NCBI GenBank assembly: GCA_934178345.1
Contig: CAKPQG010000008.1
Location: 29,965 to 93,964, forward strand
Source: an uncultured Dialister sp.
GTDB taxonomy: Bacteria > Bacillota > Negativicutes > Veillonellales > Dialisteraceae
Direction: 5' to 3'
Length of the DNA stretch: 64,000 nucleotides
Shown: in pieces, positions 8,912-17,041 of the stretch
Layout: each line of letters opens with the position of its first letter
Numbering within the stretch: the stretch's first letter is position 1
Position numbers and translations under genes: made by a program
The notes under the pieces: generated by a model
Told to the model about the DNA's origin: nothing
What the model saw: the letters and a program-made list of their open reading frames with translations, nothing else
Databases searched by the model: none

Positions 8912-9762
8912 TGGACGGCGTACTGAATGTCCTAAAGCCCGCGGGCATGACGTCCTTCGACGTGATAGCGCGTCTCCGGTGCATCTACGGACAGAAGAAG
9001 ATCGGCCACGGCGGGACGCTTGACCCCATGGCGGCGGGCGTACTCCCTGTCTTTTTGGGCCGCGCGACGCGCCTCATCGAGTATGCACCGATCCACCGGA
9101 AAACGTATGAAGCGGAATTTCTGATGGGCCTTGCGACAGACACCGAGGATGTGACAGGCACCGTGGTGAAGACGGGGGAGATCCCTGCAGATCCTTCGAT
9201 CTGGGAAAGAGCCGCGGCAAAATTCCGCGGAGACATCCTCCAGCGGCCATCGTCCTACTCCGCCATCAAAGTGAATGGCGAGCGCGCCTACAAGCTGGCG
9301 CGCGAAGGAAACGCCGTCGAGCTCCCCCTCCGCCCCGTCACCATTTACGACCTGACGCTCCGCGAAGTGAAGCCGCCGATCCTCCGCCTCTCCGTCACCT
9401 GCTCGGCAGGCACTTACATCCGCGCACTGGGCCGCGATCTGGGAGAAACGGCCGGATGCCCGCTCACCATGTCCTTTCTCCTTCGCAGCGAGATGGGCCC
9501 CTTCTCTATCGCTGAAGCGAAGACGCTGGAAGAAATCGAAGCGGATCCGGAAGATGCGCTCATGACCGACTTGCGCCCGCTCCTTTCCGCTCTGCCGCTC
9601 CTTGCGCTCGATGAGAAAGAAGCCGCCGATTTCCTCTTGGGCAAACGCCTTCGCACACGAGAAAAGCCTGTGGAAGTCGCCGCCGCCTTTTACGGCTCCC
9701 GTTTCCTCGGCACTGCCAGTGTAGAGAGAGGCGTCATTCATCCGAAGAAAGTATTTAATTAG
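8911..9762 (+). CDS. truB: tRNA pseudouridine-55 synthase TruB
   Basis: Converts U55 of tRNA to pseudouridine in the T loop. The start at 8911 is chosen because the ATG overlaps the nrnA stop (TGATG) and the protein then begins MDGVLNVLKPAGMTSFDV, the normal TruB N-terminus; an upstream in-frame start at 8842 would add 23 foreign residues. The length is 283 aa. The catalytic Asp is D38 in GGTLDPMAAGVLP, followed by KTYEAEFLMG and the SAGTYIRALGRDLG motif. The C-terminal PUA-like part is short. It is followed by a repeat block and then ribF, the usual neighbour. Confidence 0.96.
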   Translation: MDGVLNVLKPAGMTSFDVIARLRCIYGQKKIGHGGTLDPMAAGVLPVFLGRATRLIEYAPIHRKTYEAEFLMGLATDTEDVTGTVVKTGEIPADPSIWERAAAKFRGDILQRPSSYSAIKVNGERAYKLAREGNAVELPLRPVTIYDLTLREVKPPILRLSVTCSAGTYIRALGRDLGETAGCPLTMSFLLRSEMGPFSIAEAKTLEEIEADPEDALMTDLRPLLSALPLLALDEKEAADFLLGKRLRTREKPVEVAAAFYGSRFLGTASVERGVIHPKKVFN

Positions 9763-10009
9763 GTTTTTAGTGACTGGTGACTGGTGACTGGTGACTGGTG
9801 ACTGGTAACTAAATGCCACTTTCGGGCATCGCCACTATCTATACTCTGCGGTGCTTCCATATTTTTATGCGCCGCACCAGCACTCCTCACTCCTAACTCC
9901 TCACTCCTAACTGGCGAGCAAAGCTTTCATCAACAATCAGTGGACGAGCCGCCCCACGGGCTAACCCTGAACCCTGAACCTTGAACCCTTAAACCTTAAA
10001 TCCATCATC
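9763..10009. repeat. composite repeat (inverse) between truB and ribF
   Basis: Reverse-oriented composite: four CTGGTGA units, core (about 9811-9880), TCCTAAC/TCCTCAC heptamers, linker with GAGCAAAGCTTTCATC, and CCCTGAA/CCTTAAA units up to 12 bases before ribF. Confidence 0.85.
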
Positions 10010-10933
10010 ATGACCATTCTACCTACTTTACACGATTTACCCGAAGACCAGTCCTTCGTCCTTGGCATCGGCTTCTTTGACGGATGCCATCTGGGACATC
10101 AGGCGGTCTTTTCCGAAGTGAAGCGCCTTGCGAAAGAGAAGGGCGCGCAGCCGGGTGTTCTCACTTTTTATCCGCATCCGATGAAAGTGCTTGCGCCCGA
10201 TATTCATGTGCCGCTTTTGCAGTCCATTGATGAAAAGATGGATGCACTGGCCGCTCAGGGCATGGCGCTGGCCGTCTGCATCCGGCCGGATGAGACATTT
10301 CTCGCAAAATCCGCTGAAGATTTTCTGGAAGAGCTCGCTTGCCTTCCCGGCCTTGTCGGCCTCGTCACGGGAGAAAATTTTTCCTTTGGCCACGGCGGTC
10401 TGGGGAAGAGTGGTGATCTCGTGCGCTTTTTTGAAGAAAGCCGCGTCACCGTTCGCATCGTCTCACTCCGAGAGAACGCAGGGCAGAAGATTTCCAGCAC
10501 CGCCATCCGCCAGTGCATCCTCGCGGGAGAGATGGAGCAGGCGGCGCGCTTTCTGGGGCATCCTTACACGATCCGGGGTGACATCGTCCATGGCTTTCGC
10601 CGCGGGCATGACGTACTCGGATTTCCGACGGCGAATCTGGCGGTCTCCGAAGACCGTGTCCTTCCACCCGATGGCGTCTACGCGACGCGTGCGCTGGTGA
10701 AGGGGGATACCTTCCCTGCCATCACGAATATCGGAAACAATCCGACCTTTGGCAATGCGAAGAAAACGATCGAGACGTTCATCTTTGACTTCGACGAGTC
10801 CATCTACGGCGCGTCATTCTCGCTCGCATGGGTCAGCCGCATCCGGGGAGAAATGAAATTCGCCTCGCCTGACCTTCTGGTGGCGCAGATCCATCAGGAT
10901 ATCCAAAAAGCGAAAGACATATTGCACGTATGA
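10010..10933 (+). CDS. ribF: bifunctional riboflavin kinase / FAD synthetase
   Basis: Phosphorylates riboflavin to FMN and adenylates FMN to FAD. The 307-aa protein has the N-terminal nucleotidyltransferase domain with GFFDGCHLGHQAVF (about 22-35) and ISSTAIRQ (about 162), and the C-terminal flavokinase domain with FRRGHDVLGFPTAN and NIGNNPTFG. No good ribosome binding site is visible, because a heptamer array runs to within a few bases of the ATG, so translation may be weak. A terminator follows directly. Confidence 0.95.
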   Translation: MTILPTLHDLPEDQSFVLGIGFFDGCHLGHQAVFSEVKRLAKEKGAQPGVLTFYPHPMKVLAPDIHVPLLQSIDEKMDALAAQGMALAVCIRPDETFLAKSAEDFLEELACLPGLVGLVTGENFSFGHGGLGKSGDLVRFFEESRVTVRIVSLRENAGQKISSTAIRQCILAGEMEQAARFLGHPYTIRGDIVHGFRRGHDVLGFPTANLAVSEDRVLPPDGVYATRALVKGDTFPAITNIGNNPTFGNAKKTIETFIFDFDESIYGASFSLAWVSRIRGEMKFASPDLLVAQIHQDIQKAKDILHV

Positions 10934-10937
10934 AACA

Positions 10938-10963
10938 GCCTGCGCGAAAGCGCGGGCTTTTTT
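10938..10963 (+). terminator. intrinsic terminator after ribF
   Basis: Stem GCCTGCGC/GCGCGGGC with a GAAA tetraloop (one G-U pair) and a run of six T. It begins four bases after the ribF stop and closes the translation/flavin cluster. Confidence 0.92.
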
Positions 10964-11277
10964 GTAGAGGGATAGACGGAGCTCTGGTGGCTGGTGACTG
11001 GTGACTGGTGACTAGGGACTAGGGACTAGTGACTAGTGGCTAGGGATTAGGAAACAAGTGGCTAGTCACCAGTCACTCTCCCTTATGCGCTGCTTATTCC
11101 TGAATTGCATACATTTATCCATACATCATGCATAATTAGTATACCGATTGAGATGGTATATCTCATTGCAGAATGGTATAATAACAAAAGTAGATGACAG
11201 GCTGTTGATGCGCCTGTCTATTTCATTGCGTGAGATCCGATGGAAGGGATCTTCGCCAAGTTCCAATGGGGGTTTTT
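10964..11277. promoter_or_regulatory. repeat block and leader of the symporter gene
   Basis: CTRGTGA units (about 10985-11080) are followed by AT-rich DNA. A TATAAT lies at 11177-11182, downstream of a small palindrome TTGAGAT...ATCTCAT (about 11148-11166) that could be an operator. The leader holds a 7-bp hairpin GACAGGC/GCCTGTC (11196-11218) without a real U-tract. No convincing -35 box was found. Confidence 0.45.
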
Positions 11278-12525
11278 ATGGAAGCGAAAACAAGTGGCAA
11301 AAGTATTTTGAGAGACCTTGGGACGTGGATTGTCATAGCCACGGTACTGGGTGCAGTCGTCGGGCTCTTTCTGGGCAAGAGCGCACACATGCTGGCGCCG
11401 ATCGGTGACCTTTTCATGCAGCTCATCAAGATGATCGTCGTACCGATGGTCTTCTTCTCACTGGTCGGCGGGGCAGCGGCGCTGGGGAAATCCAAGGGCG
11501 CTGGCAAGGTCGGTATAGTGACATTCCTGTATTACGGCGTGACGACAGCAGTTGCCGTGATTTTGGGATTGGCATTCAGCGTTTTCTTCCAGCCGGGCAG
11601 CGGCATCGACATGGCAGCGATCAGCGGGGCGGCTGTGCAGGTGGGCGACCTTTCCAAAGCGGGCGCGCTTCCTGGTTTCTGGGAAACGATCATCGGCTTC
11701 GTGCCGGCGAATCCGGTGAAAGCCCTGACGGATGGCAATATCCTGCAGATCATCACCTTCTCTCTCTTTGTCGGCTTCGCACTGGCGATGCTGCCGGCGG
11801 AAGAAAAAGAGTTCATGAGCCGCATCGTGGATAACTGCACGAAGATCTGCATCAAGATCATGATGGCGGTCATGATGCTCGCGCCGGTCGGTGTCTTCTG
11901 CCTGATGGCGGACGCGACGGGGAGCTTCGGCTATGATGTGCTTATGAAAATCATTTACCTCATCGGTCTTTATGTCTGCGTACTCTTCCTTGTCACCTAT
12001 GTCATGATCGGCGGCTCGGTGGCTCTCTTCTCGAAATGCACGGGGTATGTGGAGTTCTTCAAAGCGATGTGGAAGGTGCAGGTGCTTGCTTTCTCCACCG
12101 CATCCTCCATGGCAGCGCTTCCGCTCAATATGGCAGTCACGGAAAGAGAGCTGCATGTGTCTAAAGGAACCACCTCCTTTGCACTTCCGCTGGGTGCGAC
12201 CATCAATATGAATGGCAACGCGGCGTACTATGCGATGGCGGCCATTTTCATCGCGCAGATGTATGGCATGGAGCTTACGATGGGCCAGTATATCGCGATC
12301 ATCGTGACGAGTACACTGGGCGCGGTCGGACAGGCGGGTGTGCCGGGACCGACGCTTCTTGTCGTCGCTGTTTTGGTATCTGCCGGTATCCCGATCGATG
12401 CACTTCCGATCCTTTTCGGTGTCGACCGTATTTTTGATATGCTTCGTACAGCGGTCAATATCACCGGCGATGCAGCCTGTGCGACCATCGTAGATCGCTT
12501 TACGAATGAGGAAGTCCGTGAATAG
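11278..12525 (+). CDS. dicarboxylate/amino acid:cation symporter (DAACS family)
   Basis: Inner-membrane Na+ or H+ coupled carrier for glutamate, aspartate or C4-dicarboxylates. The 415-aa protein has about eight hydrophobic segments plus two re-entrant loops. Recognisable blocks are VIATVLGAVVGLFLGK near the N-terminus, the serine-rich hairpin FSTASSMAALPLN, and NMNGNAAYYAMAA and AGVPGPTLLVVAVL in the transport core. The start at 11278 is preferred over an in-frame GTG at 11230 because GGGGG lies just upstream and the protein then begins with a normal basic head. It stands alone between a leader and a strong terminator. Glutamate/aspartate versus dicarboxylate specificity cannot be decided here. 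Confidence 0.9.
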   Translation: MEAKTSGKSILRDLGTWIVIATVLGAVVGLFLGKSAHMLAPIGDLFMQLIKMIVVPMVFFSLVGGAAALGKSKGAGKVGIVTFLYYGVTTAVAVILGLAFSVFFQPGSGIDMAAISGAAVQVGDLSKAGALPGFWETIIGFVPANPVKALTDGNILQIITFSLFVGFALAMLPAEEKEFMSRIVDNCTKICIKIMMAVMMLAPVGVFCLMADATGSFGYDVLMKIIYLIGLYVCVLFLVTYVMIGGSVALFSKCTGYVEFFKAMWKVQVLAFSTASSMAALPLNMAVTERELHVSKGTTSFALPLGATINMNGNAAYYAMAAIFIAQMYGMELTMGQYIAIIVTSTLGAVGQAGVPGPTLLVVAVLVSAGIPIDALPILFGVDRIFDMLRTAVNITGDAACATIVDRFTNEEVRE

Positions 12526-12562
12526 TGACCTCTGATGGGTCATTGTCTTATATGGCAAGCCA

Positions 12563-12607
12563 CAAACGGCTGGCGAAACGAAAACGTTTCGCCAGCCGTT
12601 TTTTCTT
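12563..12607 (+). terminator. strong intrinsic terminator after the symporter
   Basis: A 16-bp perfect stem (about 12565-12580 with 12585-12600) around an AAAA loop, followed by TTTTTTCTTT. Confidence 0.93.
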
Positions 12608-12960
12608 TATATATTCCTGAAAGGAATAAGAAATCAGAGGTATCTGATTGTTGTACTGGACGTTATGAGTAAAAAATGAAAATTTCTTCGATTTCACCAA
12701 AAGAAAATAGATAAAAGACTTGCATTGAAAATGTACTTAGTATATAGCAAATAAGTTATAATATAAACTATAAGCTATGGATAAGGTATAGAAAAGTATT
12801 ATACAGGCTATGAATTGACGACTATAATCACAGTCGAAACGTGAAGAAACGTTGCAGATCGCTTTCCTGCTTTCTGGTAGCCATGGAGCCGGTAAATGGG
12901 GAAGTATGAGAAAAAGAGATACATTACCCGGCGGGTGATGTGGTACAGAAAGGGATACCC
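12608..12960 (+). promoter_or_regulatory. AT-rich promoter region and structured leader of the thioesterase operon
   Basis: This gap has no heptamers, unlike most. It is AT-rich to about 12800, with a TATAAT at 12757-12762. It then shows several potential hairpins: AACGT/ACGTT near 12840, GGTAGCC/CCGGTA near 12876, and a perfect 9-bp stem ACATTACCC/GGGTGATGT (12921-12941) just before the ribosome binding site. It may be a regulatory RNA leader, but no known riboswitch core was recognised. Confidence 0.4.
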
Positions 12961-13410
12961 ATGATTAACTTAAATGATTTTATTGCGGTAGGGCAGAATG
13001 CCATAGCACGTCGCGTGGTACAGCAGTCGGATGCGTCTGACAATTACGACAATGATTTCAAAAGTTTGTTAGCTACACCGAGACTGATTCATTGGGCGAT
13101 CGATGCATCCATCAAAGCGATCGACCCCTATCTTCCCGATGACTATGCAAGCATCGGGCTGTCGGTGAATTTTGTGCATACGGCACCGACCAGCCTCGGC
13201 ATGACGGTGACGGTACATGCGTCGGTCATCGCTTTGACGGATCATGATGTGACGCTCGAGGTCAAAGCGTGGGATGAGCAGGGTGAAATCGGTCACGGCC
13301 TTCACAAGAGAGCGATCGTACTCAAGCAGGCGGTCTTGGACAGGGCGGAAGAGCGTACACGCCTGCTGCTGATTCGTCAGGCCAATGAAGAGATCAAGGG
13401 GATGAGATAA
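12961..13410 (+). CDS. hotdog-fold thioesterase, FlK-like
   Basis: Probably hydrolyses an acyl-CoA thioester. The 149-aa protein has a single hotdog domain resembling the fluoroacetyl-CoA thioesterase (FlK)-like family: TPRLIHWAIDASIKAIDPYL, GLSVNFVHTAPTSLGMTVTV and EVKAWDEQGEIGHGLHKRAIV. In that family the active-site His lies in the GxGxHxR part, here HGLHKR. The start at 12961 is preferred over a GTG at 12940 because AAAGGGA precedes it; 12940 lies inside a hairpin. It overlaps the next small gene by one base and is cotranscribed with an OadB-type decarboxylase subunit, which hints at a role with a CoA ester of a decarboxylated acid. True substrate unknown. Confidence 0.8.
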   Translation: MINLNDFIAVGQNAIARRVVQQSDASDNYDNDFKSLLATPRLIHWAIDASIKAIDPYLPDDYASIGLSVNFVHTAPTSLGMTVTVHASVIALTDHDVTLEVKAWDEQGEIGHGLHKRAIVLKQAVLDRAEERTRLLLIRQANEEIKGMR

Positions 13411-13562
13411 TGGCAGCTTTACCGGATACCTTAGGCGGCGCACTGCTCCTATCCGCCATCGATTTTTTGCTGAGTTTTGTATTTATTTCCTTCATCGGCG
13501 TGGTGCTCCATTTCTTTCCCCTGCTGAATAAGCTCGGCGAAGTGAAGGAGAGAAAGGATTGA
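13410..13562 (+). CDS. 50-aa single-span membrane protein, OadG-like gamma subunit candidate
   Basis: A short gene between the thioesterase and the OadB homologue. Its ATG overlaps the upstream stop (TAATG) and a purine-rich AAGGGGATGAG lies just before. It encodes 50 aa: a short polar head, one hydrophobic span (about 11-37, ALLLSAIDFLLSFVFISF) and a tail with PLLNKLGEVKERKD. The LNKL after the span matches the LNKLFP tail of the 39-aa gene beside the second OadB, and OadG/MmdD gamma subunits have this layout: one N-terminal span and a short polar tail. It lies four bases upstream of oadB. Identity as a gamma subunit is inferred from size, topology and position. Confidence 0.7.
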   Translation: MAALPDTLGGALLLSAIDFLLSFVFISFIGVVLHFFPLLNKLGEVKERKD

Positions 13563-13566
13563 GATC

Positions 13567-14694
13567 GTGGATCAGTTATTTGTGACCTTGATGAGTGAAC
13601 TTTTGCATCAGACCGGACTTTTGGATCTGACTTTGGGAAATCTGGTCATGATTATTGCCGGATGTGTCCTGCTGTATCTGGGCATCATCAAGAAATACGA
13701 ACCGTTTCTGCTGGTGGGGATCGGCTTTTCCTGCATCGTGGCCAATGTGCCGGGCTCGACACTGACAGCGCCGGGCGGACTTTTCTACTTTGCGTATCAG
13801 GGCGTGGAGCAGCTCATACTGCCGCCGCTCATTTTCCTCGGCGTCGGTGCCATGACGGACTTCGGTCCCATGATCGCCAATCCTTCTCTCGTCATTTTGG
13901 GAGCAGCGGCTCACTTGGGCATTTTTGTGGCACTTATTGGAGCACAGGTCTTGGGATTTAACTTGGGCGAAGCTGCTTCTATCGGTATCATCGGTGGCGC
14001 AGACGGCCCGATGGCGATCTACACCACCATGAAACTGGCACCGCATCTTCTGCCGCAGATTTCTGTCGCAGCCTACTCCTACATGGCTCTCATGCCGCTC
14101 ATTCAGCCGCCGATCATGAAGCTCCTCACGAATAAGGAGGAGAGAAAGATCATGATGAAGCAGCCGCGCTATGTATCCCGCCTCGAAAAGATCGCATTCC
14201 CGATCGTCATGGCGCTCATCGTCAATGTGTTCCTGCCGCCGGTCGCTCCGCTCATCACCATGCTGATGCTGGGAAATCTCCTGCGTGAATGCCTCGTCGT
14301 CGGCAAGCTGGCGGAAACGGCAGCCAATACTCTTCTCAATATGGTCACGCTGGTCTTGACGGTAGCCATCGGCTCGACCATGGCCGCAGATACCTTCCTC
14401 ACGTCCTCGACCATCCTCATCATCTTTCTGGGTCTTGTGGCGTTTGCCTTCGGTACCGGCAGCGGCGTGGTCTGTGCCAAACTCATGAATAAACTCTCCG
14501 GCGGACGCATCAATCCGCTGATCGGTTCCGCAGGTATCGCCTCCGTTCCGATCGCTGCGCGCGTTTCCCACCTCGTCGGGCAGCAGGAAAGCCGCCGCGT
14601 CTTCCTGCTGATGCATGCGATGGGGCCGAACCTTGCCGGCGTCTTCGGTACCGCGATTTCCGGCGGCATCATGCTCGCACTTTTGGGAGGATAG
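13567..14694 (+). CDS. Na+-translocating carboxybiotin decarboxylase beta subunit (OadB/MmdB family)
   Basis: Membrane subunit that decarboxylates carboxybiotin and pumps Na+ outward in oxaloacetate, methylmalonyl-CoA, glutaconyl-CoA or malonate decarboxylases. The 375-aa protein is almost all membrane. The catalytic core EAASIGIIGGADGPMAIY carries the conserved Asp (D146), and other family blocks are IQPPIMKLLTNKEER, NPLIGSAGIASVPIAARV and MHAMGPNLAGVFG. It starts with GTG four bases after the small gene. No alpha (carboxyltransferase) or biotin-carrier gene is nearby, so the substrate cannot be assigned. The thioesterase in the operon suggests a CoA-ester substrate. A hairpin follows at 14738. 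Confidence 0.92.
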   Translation: MDQLFVTLMSELLHQTGLLDLTLGNLVMIIAGCVLLYLGIIKKYEPFLLVGIGFSCIVANVPGSTLTAPGGLFYFAYQGVEQLILPPLIFLGVGAMTDFGPMIANPSLVILGAAAHLGIFVALIGAQVLGFNLGEAASIGIIGGADGPMAIYTTMKLAPHLLPQISVAAYSYMALMPLIQPPIMKLLTNKEERKIMMKQPRYVSRLEKIAFPIVMALIVNVFLPPVAPLITMLMLGNLLRECLVVGKLAETAANTLLNMVTLVLTVAIGSTMAADTFLTSSTILIIFLGLVAFAFGTGSGVVCAKLMNKLSGGRINPLIGSAGIASVPIAARVSHLVGQQESRRVFLLMHAMGPNLAGVFGTAISGGIMLALLGG

Positions 14695-14737
14695 GGCTTG
14701 GTAACTAGTGACTGGTGAGTGGTGACTAGAGAAACGC

Positions 14738-14793
14738 GATTCAGGAAAATTTGATGGGAGCTGCTGCGATTGCATCAGAGTTTCCTGAATCAG
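14738..14793 (+). terminator. long hairpin after the OadB gene
   Basis: Inverted repeat GATTCAGGAAA...TTTCCTGAATC with an inner TGATG/CATCA pairing (14738-14791), then AGTTTTCCC. The U-tract is weak, so it is either a weak terminator or an mRNA-end stabiliser. Confidence 0.55.
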
Positions 14794-14942
14794 TTTTCCC
14801 TTAGTAAGCCGAAGCTTTTCTACTAAAAATTTTTATAATTCATTATTGATAAAATCTTTTGGACGATTTGTGTGATTTCAGCTACACTGTCGATAGTATA
14901 AAAGTAAATTCTATGATGTAGTGCATTGATTAAGTACAGCAG

Positions 14943-15004
14943 GAAGAAAGTTAATAAACCAGTAGCAGGTTGCTATCTGTGTCTATTTTCTTTCTTCTTT
15001 TTTT
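14943..15004 (+). promoter_or_regulatory. attenuator in the leader of the HutP-family gene
   Basis: A long hairpin ends in seven T. The outer stem GAAGAAAG/CTTTCTTC (14943-14950 with 14990-14997) is perfect, continues after a 2x2 loop with AATA/TATT, and holds an inner hairpin with TAGCA/TGCTA (14963-14975). T7 follows at 14998-15004, only four bases before the GGGAGG ribosome binding site. Three consecutive NAG triplets (CAG TAG CAG, 14960-14968) lie in the inner hairpin; UAG/NAG triplets are what HutP binds. This looks like an autoregulated transcription attenuator. Confidence 0.7.
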
Positions 15005-15019
15005 GTAGGGAGGTTTATC

Positions 15020-15469
15020 GTGATTCAATGGGGAGATTTTCTGATAGACCCGCGTGAAGGGGAAGATCTTTGCCGGATGGCTGTTTTACTGGCGATGACC
15101 GTGGATCAAAAGATGGAAAAAGATTTGATCCTGCAATTACAGAAAAGGGGGATCAAAAGCGCGGCCACCACCGTGGCGGGGTTCGGTATTTCTTCTCAAA
15201 GCAATATCATTCGCAGTGTAGTGAATTTGTGCTTGAATACAAATATCATCGAAAGGAAACGGGAACATGTACATCCCGTAGCGCACTGTGTATTGGAAGT
15301 CACACAGAGCACAAGAGCTTCCGATGCGATCGGGCAGAATTTTTGTTTCAAAGCTGCTGTTGTGCGCAAAGGAAATCATTTCGCCCTAAGCTTTTATGGC
15401 AATCTGGCCATGCATGAACTTTCCGGTCATAAGACGATAGGCGTTGGATTTCAAATCCTTGGTGATTGA
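15020..15469 (+). CDS. HutP-family RNA-binding antiterminator
   Basis: HutP in Bacillus is a hexameric RNA-binding protein that, with L-histidine and Mg2+, prevents formation of a terminator ahead of the hut genes. This 149-aa protein matches it in length and pattern. HPVAH (85-89) corresponds to the metal-binding HALYH of HutP and GHKTIGVG (136-143) to its LEHETFGVG, so all three metal-ligand histidines (H85, H89, H137) are kept. KAAVVRKG and FALSFYGNLA align with RFAVLRGN and WIAVSLYGTI. The GTG start follows GGGAGG. The gene sits between two intrinsic terminators, with a transporter and an amidase downstream and no hut genes in the window. Target and ligand are inferred: probably its own operon, with histidine or another amino acid as effector. 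Confidence 0.85.
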   Translation: MIQWGDFLIDPREGEDLCRMAVLLAMTVDQKMEKDLILQLQKRGIKSAATTVAGFGISSQSNIIRSVVNLCLNTNIIERKREHVHPVAHCVLEVTQSTRASDAIGQNFCFKAAVVRKGNHFALSFYGNLAMHELSGHKTIGVGFQILGD

Positions 15470-15475
15470 TTTCTA

Positions 15476-15576
15476 CAATTTCATAAAGTATCCCAGTATA
15501 GCATAAAGAAATTGATTTTAGCAGAAAAGTATCTACACGATGGTATCGTGTGCGTCTTTTCTGCTTTTTTATTTTT
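15476..15576 (+). promoter_or_regulatory. candidate HutP-controlled terminator before the AtoE-type carrier
   Basis: A textbook terminator follows the hutP-like gene: a perfect 10-bp stem AGCAGAAAAG/CTTTTCTGCT (15520-15529 with 15556-15565), an internal loop, ACACGAT/ATCGTGT, then T6 plus ATTTTT. Just upstream is a second hairpin with a perfect 7-bp stem CAATTTC/GAAATTG (15476-15482 with 15508-15514). Its loop carries NAG triplets AAG (15486), CAG (15494), TAG (15499) and AAG (15506), and TAG-CAG (15519-15524) leads into the terminator. This is the same relative position as the HutP site between hutP and hutH in Bacillus. Confidence 0.75.
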
Positions 15577-15655
15577 CTGCCTGAAGGAGGTGTACCCAAA
15601 GGCAGTACACAAAGGTCGTGCATAATTTTGTTTTCGTACATAAGGAGGCTTAGAA

Positions 15656-17041
15656 ATGGCTAAAACAAGTGGTTTGGAACGTAAAAATGAAACGCCCATT
15701 ACAAAGATGGGGAATGTCCTTCTGAAATTATCTTTAAAGTACATGCCAGATGCGAGCATCTTTGCGGTGGCACTGACTTTTATCGCTTTTTGTCTAGGGA
15801 TTGCGCTGACGGACCAGGGACCAATGCAGATGGTACAAAATTGGTATAAGGGATTTTGGGAATTGCTTGGCTTTTCCATGCAGATGGCTTTGATTGTTAT
15901 CACCGGTTCCTGCGTAGCCAATGCGCCTTTGGTCAAAGGTTGGATCAATCGTATTGCATCGATACCGAAAAGTGCGAAGTCGGCTGTGTTTACGGTGACA
16001 TTGGTCAGTGTTTTGGTTTCTTTTGTGCACTGGGGCTTATCCCTGATTGTAGGGGCCATCTTAGCGAAGGAATTGGCGAAGAATCTGCGAGATAAAAAGA
16101 TTCCTTTCGAATATGGTCTGATGGCTGCTGGCGCGTATGTAGGGCAGATGACTTGGCAGGGTGTCCTGTCTTCTTCGGTGGGGCTCTTCATCGCAACTCC
16201 AGGCCATATCATGGAAGACTTGATCGGCGTAGTTCCTATGACGGATTACATGCTGAATCCGACAAATATCTGCGTCACCATCGCATTGGCTATCGGGCCT
16301 GCCCTTTTTGCTACGCTGCTCCTTCCGAAGAATCCCTCTGATTATCAGCCTTTGGATGAAGATGCGATCAAAGCGATCGAAAAGGAAGACCTGAAACTGC
16401 AGAAACGTCCGTCCAGTGCTACGGTGGGAGATATTTTAAACTATAGTCCGATTCTGGCTTGGGCGCTGGGGGTACTTGGATTTGTTTATATTTTCTATGC
16501 TTTCTATACCAAAGGCTTCAATGCGCTGGATTTTAACCTGTTAAATGCGATTTTCCTCTTCGGCGGTATTTTGCTTTATGGAAATATTGCAAATTATGTC
16601 ATGGCGGTGAAAGATGCTGTGGGCGGTACGGCAGGTATCATTTTTCAGTTTCCTCTGTATGCCGGTGTCCTTGGCATTGTGAAATACTCCGGTCTGGTCA
16701 TGGTTTTAGCTAATGGTATCGCCGCCGTCAGCACAGAAAGCACCTTCTATCTGTGGACTTTCTTATCCGCCTCGATCGTAAATATGTTCGTCCCTTCCGG
16801 CGGTGGCCAGTGGGCTGTACAGGGGCCGGTGGCTCTGGAATCTGCCAGAATGATGGGAGCCGATTTGGTGAAGACGGCGCTGATGGTGGCCTATGGGAAT
16901 TGCTGGACCAATATGGCACAGCCATTTTGGGCGATTGCTCTTCTGGGGATCACCGGACTCAAGGCGAAGGATATCATGGGATATTCCATCGGCATCATGA
17001 TTTTGTCAGGCTTCATTTTCTTCGCAGCCGCGTTGTTATGA
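15656..17041 (+). CDS. AtoE-family short-chain fatty acid / carboxylate transporter
   Basis: Membrane carrier of the AtoE/TIGR00366 family, which takes up short-chain fatty acids such as butyrate or acetoacetate. The 461-aa protein has about ten to twelve hydrophobic segments. The family signature NMFVPSGGGQWAVQGP lies near residues 376-391 and NCWTNMAQPFWAIALLG near 419-435; the N-terminal KYMPDASIFAVALTFI is also typical. AAGGAGG precedes the ATG. It is separated from hutP by a terminator and followed after 135 bases by an amidase. AtoE-type carriers also appear with amino-acid and dipeptide genes, so the true substrate could be a carboxylate linked to the amidase reaction. Confidence 0.88.
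   Translation: MAKTSGLERKNETPITKMGNVLLKLSLKYMPDASIFAVALTFIAFCLGIALTDQGPMQMVQNWYKGFWELLGFSMQMALIVITGSCVANAPLVKGWINRIASIPKSAKSAVFTVTLVSVLVSFVHWGLSLIVGAILAKELAKNLRDKKIPFEYGLMAAGAYVGQMTWQGVLSSSVGLFIATPGHIMEDLIGVVPMTDYMLNPTNICVTIALAIGPALFATLLLPKNPSDYQPLDEDAIKAIEKEDLKLQKRPSSATVGDILNYSPILAWALGVLGFVYIFYAFYTKGFNALDFNLLNAIFLFGGILLYGNIANYVMAVKDAVGGTAGIIFQFPLYAGVLGIVKYSGLVMVLANGIAAVSTESTFYLWTFLSASIVNMFVPSGGGQWAVQGPVALESARMMGADLVKTALMVAYGNCWTNMAQPFWAIALLGITGLKAKDIMGYSIGIMILSGFIFFAAALL

Noticed and set aside
12960..13410. True fluoroacetyl-CoA thioesterase with a fluoride riboswitch upstream
   Set aside because: The thioesterase is FlK-like in fold only. The leader has hairpins, but I could not find the fluoride riboswitch core, and no fluoride exporter is near.
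13576..14775. 399-aa open frame opposite the first OadB gene
   Set aside because: Composition (very high His, Asp, Arg, Gln) is that of an antisense shadow of a membrane protein, and the start lies inside repeat DNA.
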